42,654 nucleotides of DNA. Source: Chromatiaceae bacterium. GTDB lineage: Bacteria; Pseudomonadota; Gammaproteobacteria; Chromatiales; Chromatiaceae. The translations under genes and the position numbers were made by a program. The stretch is taken from positions 1-42,654 of the forward strand of contig JALOTB010000060.1 in assembly GCA_025458165.1 (NCBI GenBank), given 5' to 3'. The notes under the pieces were generated by a model, which was given only the letters and a program-made list of their open reading frames with translations, made no database searches and had not been told where the DNA came from. Positions 20,877-34,638 of this stretch are shown piece after piece; position 1 is the first letter of the stretch; each line of letters opens with the position of its first letter.

Positions 20877-21131
20877 CTAGAAGAAAAAGGTGTACACGGT
20901 GATGACCACGATCTCGTCTGGCTCTTCCTTGATGACGGGCGCGACCTGCTTAATCGCGTAGTCTGTGCCTTGCTACGCCTGGTTGAAGGCACAGTTGAAA
21001 CGGCACAGCTCACGGCCCTGCTTGGCGGGCTCTCGCCTGCCCTGCTCGATCGCGATGAGCACCTCTGAGTCGCTGGCCCCGCGCTCTTGGCACTGTTGCT
21101 GAGCATGGCGCGACAGCCGAATCGGCTTCAC
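20877..21131 (-). pseudogene. DUF4258 family gene interrupted by an in-frame TAG
   Basis: From the GTG at 21131 the minus strand reads KPIRLSRHAQQQCQERGAS, then EVLIAIEQGRREPAKQGREL and CRFNCAFNQA. A TAG at 20973-20975 follows, then in the same frame QGTDYAIKQVAPVIKEEPDE and IVVITVYTFFF to a TAG at 20877-20879. The two halves together make an 84-codon DUF4258 protein; the interrupted position follows FNQA, where a Trp codon is plausible (TGG to TAG is one base). It is the upstream partner of the DUF2283 gene. If the stop is real the putative toxin-like partner is inactive; a sequencing error is the alternative. Confidence 0.8.
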
Positions 21132-21196
21132 GAGCTAATCCTCGTCTGTGCGACCCAGGCGCATTGGCGGAGCTCGGCCTTATTATCGCGGGAAAA

Positions 21197-21215
21197 CCCC
21201 CGGCTTTGCCGGGGG
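21197..21215. repeat. Palindromic repeat, copy 1
   Basis: CCCCCGGCTTTGCCGGGGG is an 8-bp stem with a TTT loop. It is identical to the copy at 21298-21316 and in the same orientation, 101 bases away, in the non-coding stretch between the DUF4258 gene and uvrD. It resembles a REP-type element. Confidence 0.75.
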
Positions 21216-21297
21216 ACTGAACAAGTTCGACATTTCCGGGATTCGGTGGTGATGGCACGGCGCTTCGGGAAGGATCTGAGGGGCCAGCAATCGAAAG

Positions 21298-21316
21298 CCC
21301 CCGGCTTTGCCGGGGG
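21298..21316. repeat. Palindromic repeat, copy 2
   Basis: Identical in sequence and orientation to the copy at 21197-21215. The 82 bases between them encode nothing recognisable. The pair could be a bipartite REP cluster or the ends of a lost small element. Confidence 0.75.
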
Positions 21317-21458
21317 ATTGTTACTCAGCACGCGGCCTTGCGGGCTCGACGAACCATTTTTTCCACGGCAGGCAGCAGCACTGGGGGGGCAACGGCTGAA
21401 TCGATACTACACCAGCCGCCGGCCGAAGCGCCGCCGCCGGTCCCGACGCCCGCTTTGT

Positions 21459-21464
21459 TAGAAT
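21459..21464 (+). promoter_or_regulatory. Candidate -10 box of uvrD with leaderless start
   Basis: TAGAAT ends six bases before the uvrD ATG at 21471. No Shine-Dalgarno sequence lies before the ATG and no clear -35 box is seen. The geometry is the same as at yqgE. Confidence 0.4.
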
Positions 21465-21470
21465 CGCGCG

Positions 21471-23621
21471 ATGGACGTCTCCGATCTTCTCGATGGCCTG
21501 AACCCCGCCCAACGCGAGGCGGTGACCGCGCCGCCCGGGAACCTGCTGGTGCTCGCCGGCGCCGGCAGCGGCAAGACCCGCGTGCTGGTGCACCGCATCG
21601 CCTGGCTGATCCGGGTCGAGGGTGTGCCGCCCTGGGGAATCCTGGCGGTGACCTTTACCAACAAGGCGGCGCGCGAGATGCGCGGGCGCATCGAGGCGAT
21701 CCTCGGGCTCCCCGTGGGCGGCATGTGGGTCGGGACCTTCCACGGGCTGGCGCACCGCTTCCTGCGCGCCCACTGGCAGGACGCGGGCCTGCCCCAGCAG
21801 TTCCAGATCCTCGACTCCGACGATCAGCTCAGGCTCGTCAAGCGCACGCTCAAGGCCCTGGAGCTCGACGAGTCGCGCTGGCCACCGCGCCAGGTCCAGG
21901 GCTTCATCAACAAGCAGAAGGACGAGGGGCTGCGGCCCCAGCACCTCGACGACGCCGGCGACTTCTACCTGCGCCGGATGGTCGAGGTCTATCGCGAGTA
22001 CGAGGCGGCCTGCGCCCGCGGCGGGATGGTGGACTTCGCCGAGCTGCTGCTGCGCGCCCACGAGCTGCTGCGGGAGCGAGCGGACATCCGGCACCACTAC
22101 CGCGAGCGCTTCCGTCACATCCTGGTCGACGAGTTCCAGGACACCAACGCCATCCAGTACGCCTGGCTGCGTCTGCTGAGCGAGGGGCGCGACAACCTCT
22201 TCCTGGTCGGCGACGACGACCAGTCCATCTATGGCTGGCGCGGGGCCAAGGTCGAGAACATCCAGAGCGTGACGCGTGACTGCCCAGGCACCCAGATCGT
22301 CCGCCTGGAGCAGAACTACCGCTCGACCGGAAACATCCTCGCCGCGGCCAATGCGCTCATCGCCCACAACCCGACCCGGCTCGGCAAGAACCTCTGGACC
22401 GCCGACGGCGAGGGCGAGCCGATCCGCCGCTACACCGCCTTCAACGAGGTCGACGAGGCGCGCTTCGTCGTTGCGCGCATCCGCCGCTACGTGGAGGAGG
22501 GCTACCGACGGAGCGAGTGCGCCATCCTCTACCGCACCACGGCCCAGTCCCGGCTGTTCGAGGAGGCCCTGATCCAGGCCGCCATCCCCTATCGGGTCTA
22601 CGGTGGCCTGCGCTTCTTCGAGCGGGCGGAGATCAAGGACGCCTTGGCCTATCTGCGCCTGGTGGCCAACCCGCACGACGACACCTCCTTCGAGCGGGCG
22701 GTGAACACCCCCAACCGCGGCATCGGGGCGCGGACCCTGGATGCCCTCCGCGAGCAGGCGCGCGAATCCCGGACCTCGCTCTGGCAGGCGGCGGAGGACC
22801 TGATCGGCTCGGGTGCGCTGCCCGCGCGGGCGGCAAATCCCCTGCTTGGCTTCCTCGACCTGATCCGCAGCCAGCGCGCCCAGGCGGAGGGGGCTGGACT
22901 CGCCGAGCTCGCCGAGCGGCTGATCGCGGCGGCCGGGCTCCCGGATTTCTACCAGAAGGCGAAGGACGGCAAGGGGGTCGACCGGATCGAGAACCTCGAC
23001 GAGCTGGTGAACGCCACCGCGCGCTTCGCCCAGGAGGCCGAGGACGACGAGGCGGACCTGCTCGGCGCCTTCCTCTCCCACGCCGCGCTCGAGGCCGGCG
23101 AGACCCAGGCCGACCAGCAGGCGGATGGGGTGCAGTTGATGACCCTGCACAGCGCCAAGGGGCTGGAGTTCCCCGTCGTGTTCATCGTCGGGGTGGAGGA
23201 GGGGCTCTTCCCCCACAGCATGTCGGCCGACGACCCGGATCGGCTGGAGGAGGAGCGGCGCCTGTGCTATGTCGGCATGACCCGCGCCATGCACCGGCTG
23301 TATCTCACGCACGCCGAGAGCCGGCGCCTACATGGCTCGGAGACCTACCCCTACCCCTCGCGCTTCCTGCGCGAGATCCCGGCGGGGCTGGTCGAAGAGG
23401 TCCGGGCGAGCGGCCTTGCCCGTCCGTCGGCCCCAACGGCATCCGCGGCGACCGACGGTGGCTTCCACCTAGGCCAGCGCGTCTGTCACCCCAAGTTCGG
23501 CGAGGGGGTGATCCTCGGCACTGAGGGCAAGGGGGCAAGCGCGCGCATCCAGGTCAACTTCGAGTCGGTGGGGAGCAAGTGGTTGGTGCTCGCCTACGCG
23601 CGCTTGGAGGCGGCCGGCTGA
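21471..23621 (+). CDS. uvrD: DNA helicase II (UvrD/PcrA family)
   Basis: A 716-residue superfamily 1A 3'-5' helicase of nucleotide excision and mismatch repair. Motifs in order: a Q motif LNPAQREAV; Walker A AGAGSGKTRVL (about 28-38); Ia TFTNKAAREM; Walker B LVDEFQDTN; III GDDDQSIYGWRGA; IV QNYRSTGNIL; V LMTLHSAKGLEFPVVF; VI RRLCYVGMTRA. The C-terminal Tudor-like module reads FHLGQRVCHPKFGEGVIL. Rep lacks this last type of tail, so UvrD is preferred. The stop codon lies in the loop of a perfect 9-bp inverted repeat, and gdhA converges on it. Confidence 0.95.
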   Translation: MDVSDLLDGLNPAQREAVTAPPGNLLVLAGAGSGKTRVLVHRIAWLIRVEGVPPWGILAVTFTNKAAREMRGRIEAILGLPVGGMWVGTFHGLAHRFLRAHWQDAGLPQQFQILDSDDQLRLVKRTLKALELDESRWPPRQVQGFINKQKDEGLRPQHLDDAGDFYLRRMVEVYREYEAACARGGMVDFAELLLRAHELLRERADIRHHYRERFRHILVDEFQDTNAIQYAWLRLLSEGRDNLFLVGDDDQSIYGWRGAKVENIQSVTRDCPGTQIVRLEQNYRSTGNILAAANALIAHNPTRLGKNLWTADGEGEPIRRYTAFNEVDEARFVVARIRRYVEEGYRRSECAILYRTTAQSRLFEEALIQAAIPYRVYGGLRFFERAEIKDALAYLRLVANPHDDTSFERAVNTPNRGIGARTLDALREQARESRTSLWQAAEDLIGSGALPARAANPLLGFLDLIRSQRAQAEGAGLAELAERLIAAAGLPDFYQKAKDGKGVDRIENLDELVNATARFAQEAEDDEADLLGAFLSHAALEAGETQADQQADGVQLMTLHSAKGLEFPVVFIVGVEEGLFPHSMSADDPDRLEEERRLCYVGMTRAMHRLYLTHAESRRLHGSETYPYPSRFLREIPAGLVEEVRASGLARPSAPTASAATDGGFHLGQRVCHPKFGEGVILGTEGKGASARIQVNFESVGSKWLVLAYARLEAAG

Positions 23622-23630
23622 GCCGGCCGC
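23610..23630. terminator. Hairpin around the uvrD stop codon, convergent with gdhA
   Basis: GCGGCCGGC and GCCGGCCGC form a perfect 9-bp stem whose three-base loop is the uvrD stop TGA. It lies between convergent uvrD and gdhA and could end transcription from either side. No T run is present. Confidence 0.45.
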
Positions 23631-23646
23631 GCTCCAGGCGAGGGGC

Positions 23647-28031
<4,385 letters not shown>

Positions 28032-29703
28032 CCTCGTGGTGGAACTGGATCTCGCTGCGCTTGACGCGCGTGCCCAGGGCCTTGGCGCAACGCTCGGCGG
28101 AGGCGAGCTTGAGCTGGGCGTACTTCTCGTGCACCTGCCAGCCGAGCAGCTCCTGGGCATAGGGGCTCGTCTGGAACAGGTGGAGGGCGTCGTAGATGGT
28201 CGGCGGCAGGAAGCGCGCGGTGACGGGGCGCTCGCCCTCATCCGCGCCGGTGCCTTCGAGCCCGGTCTTAAGCAGGGCATAGGTCGTGAGGTAGGGGTTC
28301 GCGTCCGGGCCGATCGAACGGACCTCGATGCGCGCGGTGCGCTCGTTGCCGATGGGCACGCGCACCATGGCGCCACGGTCGGAGGATGAGACCTTGATCT
28401 GGTTGGGGGCCTCGAACTGGGGGTCGAGCCGGCGATAGGCGTTGACGCTGGAGTTGAAGATCAGGCAGAGCTCGTCGGCGGTGGCCAGGGTGCGGTTGAT
28501 GAAGCGCCAGGCGAAGGGGCTCAGGCCCTCGGGTCCGTCGCGGTCGTAGAAGAGGTTGACACCGCCCTTGGCGACCGACAGGTTCATGTGGCAGCCGCTG
28601 CCGTTGACGTTGGCGACCGGCTTGGGCAGGAAACAGGCGGTGAGATCCATCTGCGCGGCCACCTGGCGGGCGATCAGCTTGTAGAGCTGGACCTGATCGG
28701 CTGCCACCGTCGCTTCGGTGTACGCATAGTTCATCTCGAACTGGGAGGGGGCGACCTCCGGATGGTCCTTCTCGTTACCGAAGCCGAGGGCGCGCTGCAC
28801 CTCGGCGCAGGTGTCGATGAAGCGGCGCAGGGTGTCCCCGGGCAGCGAATGGTAGTAGCCACCGGTGGAGACGTATTCGAAGGCCCCGGTCTCGAAGTAG
28901 CGGCGCTCGGCGTCGCGGCCCTGGAACAGGAAGCCCTCGATCTCCGCGGCGACGTTCGCCACCAGCCCCTGGGCGGCGAGCTCCGCGGTGAGGAACTTGA
29001 GCCGCGAGCGCAGATCACCGGCATAAGGCGTGGCGTCCTGGTCCTCGACATACCCGTACACCAGCACCTTGCCGGGTCCGAAGACGTCGGCGGGGAGCCA
29101 GTAGAGGGCCGGCCAGTCGATCGCGAGCCGCAGGTCGGATTCGGCCTGGCGCGAAAAGCCGCGGATCGAGGAGCCGTCGAAGGTGAGGTTGTCGGCCGAA
29201 CGCAGCAGGAACTTCTTGTCGTAGTCCAGCATGTGGAACCGGCCTTCGAGATCCGTGAAGCAGACGGTCACCGCCTTGATCCCTCGCTCGTCGGCCAGTG
29301 CCTTCATCCGGGACTCGCGGATCCGGCCCGGATCGAGCCCGGCGACCCGTTCAGTCTTGGCCTCGAGGTTGCGCTCTTCGAGCTGCTCGTAGGGAATCTC
29401 CAGGAACCGGCGGAGCGGGGTATCCATCAATCCTCCTCATCGGGCGAGTCACGCGGGCCGGATCAGGCGCCGGCCATCATCGGGCGCGCACGCTCGCATG
29501 CCTCCGAGCCGTTTGCAAGCTCACGACCCGAGTGCTCGCTCAGGTGCGGGGCTCAGGCCGCCCGGCGGCGGGTGCCCGCGCCTTGCTGGCCTTCCGGGCC
29601 GCGCGTAACATGCGGCCCGCAGCGGCTGCCCAATGTCGGCACCATCCATCTGAATCAAAAAGGCTTTCATTAACCATCTGGGACGGATCGAGGGGGAGTG
29701 CAC

Positions 29704-30795
29704 ATGCAACGCCGTGAATTCATCAAGACCGTCGGTGCCGGGTCAGTGGCACTGGGCGCTGGGCTGGCCGCAGTGGGTCGCAGCGAGGCCAAGTCCAAGG
29801 CCGAGCACAAGTGGAAGATGGTCACTACCTGGCCGAAGAATTTCCCTGGGCTGGGTACTGGCGCCAACCACTTGGCCGCGCTCATCGGCGAGATGACCGG
29901 TGGGCGCATCGAGGTCAAGGTCTTCGGCGCCGGCGAGCTGGTCCCGGCCTTCGAGGTCTTCGACGCGGTCTCGCGGGGCACCGCCGAGATGGGCCACGGT
30001 GCGGCCTACTACTGGAAGGGCAAGAGTGAGGCGGCCCAGTTCTTTTCCACCGTGCCCTTCGGGCTCACCGCCCAGGAGATGAACGGCTGGCTCTACCACG
30101 GCGGCGGGATGGAGCTGTGGACCGAGCTCTACGCCGGCTTTGGACTGGTGCCCGCCGCGGCCGGCAACACCGGGGTGCAGATGGGCGGCTGGTTCAACAA
30201 GGAGATCAACTCGGTCGAGGACCTGAAGGGCCTCAAGATGCGCATCCCCGGTCTGGGCGGCGAGGTGCTCCAGCGCGCGGGCGGCACGCCGGTCAACCTG
30301 CCGGGCGGCGAGCTTTTCACCGCGCTGCAGAACCGCACCATCGACGCGACCGAGTGGGTCGGTCCCTACAACGACCTCGCCTTCGGCCTCTATAAGGCGG
30401 CCAAGTATTACTACTACCCGGGCTTCCACGAGCCGGGCACGACCCTCGAGGCGATGATCAACAAGAAGGCCCTCGAGGCGCTGCCGGGGGACCTGCGGTC
30501 GATCGTGCTCAATGCCTGCAAGGTGGTGAATCAGGACATGCTCGCCGAGTACACGGCGCGCAACCCGCCGGCCCTGCAGGCCCTGGTGCGCAAGCACGAC
30601 GTGGATCTGCGCATCTACCCCAACGATGTCATCGCGCGGCTGCGCGAGCTGTCGGCACAGGTCGTCGCAGAGATCGCCCAGAGGGACGAGCTCTCCGGCC
30701 GCGTCTATGCCTCCTACCAGAAGTTCCTGGAGCAGTCGCGGGAGTGGAGCCGGATCTCCGAGTTCACCTACCTCAGTGCCCGCGACCCCGGGTGA
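29704..30795 (+). CDS. TRAP transporter solute-binding protein (DctP family), Tat-exported
   Basis: A 363-residue periplasmic binding protein. The start MQRREFIKTVGAGSVALGAG carries a twin-arginine signal (RREFIK); GGGGGAG lies about five bases upstream. The mature part shows DctP/TakP traits: TTWPKNFPGLGTGANHLAAL, GRIEVKVFGAGELVPAFEVF, GGWFNKEINSVEDLKGLKMR, IPGLGGEVLQRAGGTPVNLP and the ligand-contact region ALQNRTIDATEWVGPYND. This subgroup often binds 2-oxo acids or related carboxylates, but the ligand cannot be read here. No DctQ/DctM membrane subunits are in the window, so it must work with subunits encoded elsewhere. hemW begins seven bases later. Confidence 0.92.
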   Translation: MQRREFIKTVGAGSVALGAGLAAVGRSEAKSKAEHKWKMVTTWPKNFPGLGTGANHLAALIGEMTGGRIEVKVFGAGELVPAFEVFDAVSRGTAEMGHGAAYYWKGKSEAAQFFSTVPFGLTAQEMNGWLYHGGGMELWTELYAGFGLVPAAAGNTGVQMGGWFNKEINSVEDLKGLKMRIPGLGGEVLQRAGGTPVNLPGGELFTALQNRTIDATEWVGPYNDLAFGLYKAAKYYYYPGFHEPGTTLEAMINKKALEALPGDLRSIVLNACKVVNQDMLAEYTARNPPALQALVRKHDVDLRIYPNDVIARLRELSAQVVAEIAQRDELSGRVYASYQKFLEQSREWSRISEFTYLSARDPG

Positions 30796-30802
30796 CCGGG
30801 CG

Positions 30803-31966
30803 GTGCCGGGGCAGCCGCCGCCCCTCGCCCTCTACGTCCACGTCCCCTGGTGTCTGCGCAAGTGCCCTTATTGCGACTTCAATTCCCACGCCCTGCGCGG
30901 CGACCTGCCTGAGGCCGAGTACGTCGACGTCCTGCTCGCGGACTTGGAGCAGGATGTCGCCGCCCTGGCCGCGCCTGCCCCGCTGATCAGCGTCTTCATC
31001 GGGGGCGGCACCCCGAGCCTGCTCTCTGGGGCGGCTGTGGCACGCCTGCTGGCCGTCGTGCGTGCCACCATCGGGCTTGCGGCCGGGGCCGAGGTCACCC
31101 TCGAGGCCAATCCCGGCGCCGCCGAGTCGGCGCGGTTCGCGGCCTACCGCGAGGCCGGGGTCAACCGCCTCTCGATCGGGGCTCAGAGCCTCTCGCCGTC
31201 GCACCTCGAGCGGCTCGGGCGCATCCACGGCCCCGGCGAGGTGAGCGCGGCCGTCGCAGCGGCCCGTTCGGCTGGCTTCGACAACCTCAATCTCGACCTG
31301 ATGTACGCCCTGCCCGGGCAGTCGTTGGACCAGGCCCGACGGGATCTGGAGGCGGCGATCGCCCTCGATCCAGGGCACCTCTCCTATTACCAGCTCACCT
31401 TGGAGCCCAATACCGCCTTCCACGCCGATCCGCCGCCGCTGCCGGACGATGATCTGGGCGCGGAGATGCACGAGCAGGGCCTGGCGCTACTCGCCGCCGC
31501 CGGCTACGCGCAGTATGAGGTCTCGGCCCACGCGCGGCCGGGTCGGCGCTGCCGGCACAACCTCAACTACTGGGAGTTCGGTGACTACCTCGGGATCGGG
31601 GCGGGGGCCCACGGCAAGGTGACGACCCCGTCCGCGGGTCCCTGGCGCGTCCGGCGTACTGCCAAGCTCCGCCACCCGGCCGCCTATATGGACCCAGCCA
31701 ACCGCGGCCGACTGGTCAGCAGCGAGCGGACGCTCGGTGCGGATGACCTGGTGCTGGAGCTCGCGATGAACGCCCTGCGTCTTTGCGACGGGTTCTACCC
31801 GGGCCTGTTCGAGGCGCACACCGGGCTCGGCGTGACGCGTATCCTCCCGATCGTGGACCAAGCCCGGGCGGATGGGCTGCTCGCGGCCGAAGGAGACCGG
31901 ATCCGAGCCAGCGTCCGGGGTCGCTGGTATCTCAACGACCTGATCGCCCGCTTCGCGCCCGAGTGA
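30803..31966 (+). CDS. hemW: HemW-type radical SAM heme chaperone
   Basis: A 387-residue radical SAM protein. The [4Fe-4S] motif is CLRKCPYCDF, Cys17, 21 and 24 from the GTG chosen at 30803, which gives the usual short lead PPLALYVHVPW. Another in-frame GTG at 30776 lies inside the preceding gene. Further signatures are FIGGGTPSLL, EANPG, GVNRLSIGAQSL, NLDLMYALPGQSLDQARRDL and the C-terminal HNLNYWEFGDYLGIGAGAHG. HemW inserts heme into cytochromes or respiratory enzymes; older annotations call it oxygen-independent coproporphyrinogen oxidase, but it lacks the extra N-terminal residues of HemN. Confidence 0.93.
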   Translation: MPGQPPPLALYVHVPWCLRKCPYCDFNSHALRGDLPEAEYVDVLLADLEQDVAALAAPAPLISVFIGGGTPSLLSGAAVARLLAVVRATIGLAAGAEVTLEANPGAAESARFAAYREAGVNRLSIGAQSLSPSHLERLGRIHGPGEVSAAVAAARSAGFDNLNLDLMYALPGQSLDQARRDLEAAIALDPGHLSYYQLTLEPNTAFHADPPPLPDDDLGAEMHEQGLALLAAAGYAQYEVSAHARPGRRCRHNLNYWEFGDYLGIGAGAHGKVTTPSAGPWRVRRTAKLRHPAAYMDPANRGRLVSSERTLGADDLVLELAMNALRLCDGFYPGLFEAHTGLGVTRILPIVDQARADGLLAAEGDRIRASVRGRWYLNDLIARFAPE

Positions 31967-32062
31967 CGCAAGGCGCGCATTGCACGCGGACAGGCTGGAT
32001 GATATTTTGCCGCGTTTCCCAAGCTGCCAACCCGGTCCGTCGCCGGGACGAGAAGGGTCGCC

Positions 32063-32263
32063 ATGAAAGAAGGAATCCACCCCAAGTACACCGAGGTGAA
32101 GGTCGTGTGCAGTTGCGGCAACGAGTTCACCACCCGCTCCACGCTGGGCAAAGACCTGCATGTCGAGGTCTGCTCCGCCTGCCACCCCTTCTACACCGGC
32201 AAGCAGAAGATCGTCGATACCGCCGGCCGCGTGGACAAGTTCCGCCGCAAGTACGCCCGCTGA
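32063..32263 (+). CDS. rpmE: 50S ribosomal protein L31
   Basis: A 66-residue L31 of the zinc-binding (C+) form: [14 protein letters not shown] supplies the first cysteine pair and [14 protein letters not shown] the second. It begins MKEGIHPKY, as usual, and ends in a basic tail (FRRKYAR). The ATG is preceded by GAAGGGTCGCC. The zinc-binding form implies that zinc-free paralogues, if any, would be encoded elsewhere under Zur control. It is followed after about 30 bases by the nuclease-like pseudogene. Confidence 0.97.
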   Translation: MKEGIHPKYTEVKVVCSCGNEFTTRSTLGKDLHVEVCSACHPFYTGKQKIVDTAGRVDKFRRKYAR

Positions 32264-32292
32264 TCGCGTTTCGCCCCCCCGCGGCGGGCCGC

Positions 32293-33044
32293 ATGGCCCG
32301 CCTCGTCGCCGCGGTCGGGCTGCTGGCGTGGTTGCCGGTCGCGGCGGCGGGCGATTGTCCAGCACCGAGCGGGACCCAGTCGGCGCGCGTATCGCAGGTC
32401 GTCGACGGTGACACCCTCGTCCTTGCCGGGGGACAGAAGCTTCGCCTGATCGGCATCGACGCCCCAGAGCTCGGTCGCGACGAGGCCCCCGACCAGCCGC
32501 ACGCCCGCGCGGCGCTCAGCGAGCTGGAGGGCCTGCTCCGGGCCTCCGGCTGGCGGGTTCGGCTGCTACGCGGTGCCGAGCCGCGCGACCACTACGGGCG
32601 CCGTCTCGATCACGTCTACGACCGCAACGGCCGCAGCCTGGCCGAGCACACCTCCTGCGCCGCGGGCTCGCCTATCAGGTCGCCATCCCGCCGAATGACC
32701 GCTTCGCCGATTGCCTGCGCGGCGCCGAAGAGTCGGCGCGGGTCGCGCGGCGCGGGCTCTGGGCCTCGCCCGCCCTGGATGCCAGCCGGCTCGCGCCGGG
32801 GGTCGAGGGCTTCCAGCGGATTGTGGGGCGCGTGCGCTCGGTCCGTCCCGGGCGAGCCGCGACCTCGATCGTCCTCGAAGGCGGGTTGGTGCTGCGCATC
32901 ACCGAGGCCGAGCTGGCCGCCTTTGACGCCGGCGACCTCCGCGCCCTGCCGGGGCGCCGGGTCGAGGCCCGCGGCTGGGTCTACCGCCACCGCGGCGAGG
33001 CCCGCATGCGCCTGCGCCACCCCTCCGCCCTGCGCGTGCTCTAG
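32293..33044 (+). pseudogene. Frameshifted staphylococcal-nuclease-like (thermonuclease) gene
   Basis: The first frame gives a signal peptide (MARLVAAVGLLAWLPVAAAG), then VSQVVDGDTLVLAGGQKLRL, IGIDAPELGRDEAP and DHYGRRLDHVYDRNGRSLAEH, the SNase fold with its catalytic residues. At 32647-32651 CACAC stands where CAC would continue the protein: removing two bases restores LLRRGLAYQVAIPPNDRFAD and later RGLWASPAL to a stop at 33044. The C-terminal part resembles an OB-fold ([40 protein letters not shown]). As given, the protein ends in a wrong-frame tail. A two-base slip in an AC repeat or a sequencing error are both possible. Confidence 0.8.
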
Positions 33045-33229
33045 AGGCTGAGCGACGACCGCCGACCGCGAGGGACAGCGCGCGGCGCTCCATCGCACTC
33101 CGCCCGGCGCGAGCTCGGATATCACTGGCCCGGCGTCGCGCGCTTCTGGCAACATGGCAGCTCGCCGTCGACCTGGCTCAGGCCGAACCCCCGCGCCGTT
33201 CACCGCAACCCAACCGAGACCGCCCGACC

Positions 33230-34501
33230 ATGAGCGAACCCGAGAGCTTCGGACACGCCGATTCCGCCCTGAACCGCGACGCCCTGATCTACCACGAGCA
33301 GCCGAGGCCGGGTAAGACCAGCATCCAGGTCACCAAGCCGGCGGAGACCCAGCGCGACCTCTCGCTCGCCTACACGCCGGGTGTGGCCGAGCCGGTGCGG
33401 CGGATCGCCGAGGACCCCGATGCCGCCTACCGCTACACCAACAAGGGCAACCTGGTCGCGGTGATCACCGACGGCAGCGCGGTGCTCGGCCTCGGCAGCG
33501 TCGGCTCCCTCGCCGGAAAGCCGGTGATGGAAGGCAAGGCGGTGCTCTTCAAGCACTTCGCGGACATCGACGTGTTCGACATCGAGGTCTACGCCCGTCA
33601 CCCGCAGGAGTTCGTCGAGACCGTGCGCCGCATCGCGCCGACCTTCGGCGGGATCAACCTGGAGGACGTCGCCGCCCCGCATTGCTTCGAGGTCGAGCAG
33701 CTCCTGATCGACGAGCTGGACATCCCGGTGTTCCACGACGATCAGCACGGCACCGCGATCATCATCGCCGCCGGGCTCCTCAATGCGCTGGAGCTCCAGG
33801 GCAAGCGGCTGGAGGACGCACGGATCGTGGTGCTCGGCGCCGGTGCGGCCGGGATTGCCGGGATTCGACTCCTGATGACGCTGGGCGCGCATCGCAGCAA
33901 CATCCTCGCGGTGGACCGCCAGGGCGTCATCCATACTGGCCGGCGCGACCTCAACCCGTACAAGTTCGGCATCGCCGCCGATACCGACCGGCGCACCCTC
34001 GCCGATGCGATGGACGGCGCCGACGTCTTCATCGGGGTCTCGGGCCCCGACTTGGTCACCCCCGAGATGCTCGCCGAGATGGCACTACGCCCGGTGGTCT
34101 TCGCGCTCTCCAACCCGGTCCCGGAGATCCGCCCGGAGCTGGCCCACCAGGTGCGCGATGACCTCATCATGGCCACCGGTCGCAGCGACTATCCCAACCA
34201 GGTCAACAACGTGCTGGGATTCCCGTATATCTTCCGCGGGGCGCTCGACGTGCGCGCCTCCCGCATCAACGAGGACATGCAGATCGCCGCCGTGCATGCA
34301 CTCAAGGACCTCACTCACGAGCCTGTGCCTGAGGCGGTGCTAGCGGCCTACGGCCTCGATCATCTCGCCTTCGGGTCCGACTACATCATCCCCAAGCCAC
34401 TCGATGCACGGCTTCGCGATGTGGTCCCCCCGGCGGTGGCGCGCGCCGCCATCGCGAGCGGGGTGGCCCGCATTCCCTATCCCGCGCACTATCCGCAATG
34501 A
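33230..34501 (+). CDS. maeB: Malic enzyme, short form (oxidative decarboxylation of malate)
   Basis: A 423-residue malic enzyme giving pyruvate, CO2 and NAD(P)H. Signatures are [70 protein letters not shown] with metal and catalytic residues, the cofactor-binding [16 protein letters not shown], and [14 protein letters not shown]. It lacks the C-terminal phosphotransacetylase-like domain of the roughly 760-residue E. coli MaeB, so it is the short bacterial form. Whether NAD or NADP is used cannot be decided. It is followed by mdh and gltA on the same strand, each separated by a hairpin-bearing gap. Confidence 0.93.
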   Translation: MSEPESFGHADSALNRDALIYHEQPRPGKTSIQVTKPAETQRDLSLAYTPGVAEPVRRIAEDPDAAYRYTNKGNLVAVITDGSAVLGLGSVGSLAGKPVMEGKAVLFKHFADIDVFDIEVYARHPQEFVETVRRIAPTFGGINLEDVAAPHCFEVEQLLIDELDIPVFHDDQHGTAIIIAAGLLNALELQGKRLEDARIVVLGAGAAGIAGIRLLMTLGAHRSNILAVDRQGVIHTGRRDLNPYKFGIAADTDRRTLADAMDGADVFIGVSGPDLVTPEMLAEMALRPVVFALSNPVPEIRPELAHQVRDDLIMATGRSDYPNQVNNVLGFPYIFRGALDVRASRINEDMQIAAVHALKDLTHEPVPEAVLAAYGLDHLAFGSDYIIPKPLDARLRDVVPPAVARAAIASGVARIPYPAHYPQ

Positions 34502-34543
34502 GCCGGCCCTGGCAGGCGCCGGCGCGGCCGCTCGGCACGATCG

Positions 34544-34575
34544 CCCGCGGCGGTCGACCTGACCCCCGCCGCGGG
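34544..34575 (+). terminator. GC-rich hairpin between maeB and mdh
   Basis: CCCGCGGCGG and CCGCCGCGGG form a perfect 10-bp stem with a 12-base loop. There is no T run. It may attenuate transcription between the two genes or stabilise the maeB transcript. Confidence 0.35.
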
Positions 34576-34638
34576 AGTCGGGTCGAGGCGCCTTGGCGGC
34601 CATCCAAGCCTTGATCTAGCCACCCGAGGTTTCAGCCT

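Noticed and set aside
21321..23312. 663-codon open frame antisense to uvrD
   Set aside because: Shadow of uvrD; composition is Leu/Gly/Asp/Val-rich without motifs.
30776..30802. Earlier GTG start for hemW
   Set aside because: It lies inside the TRAP protein gene with no ribosome-binding site, and the GTG at 30803 gives the usual N-terminal length.
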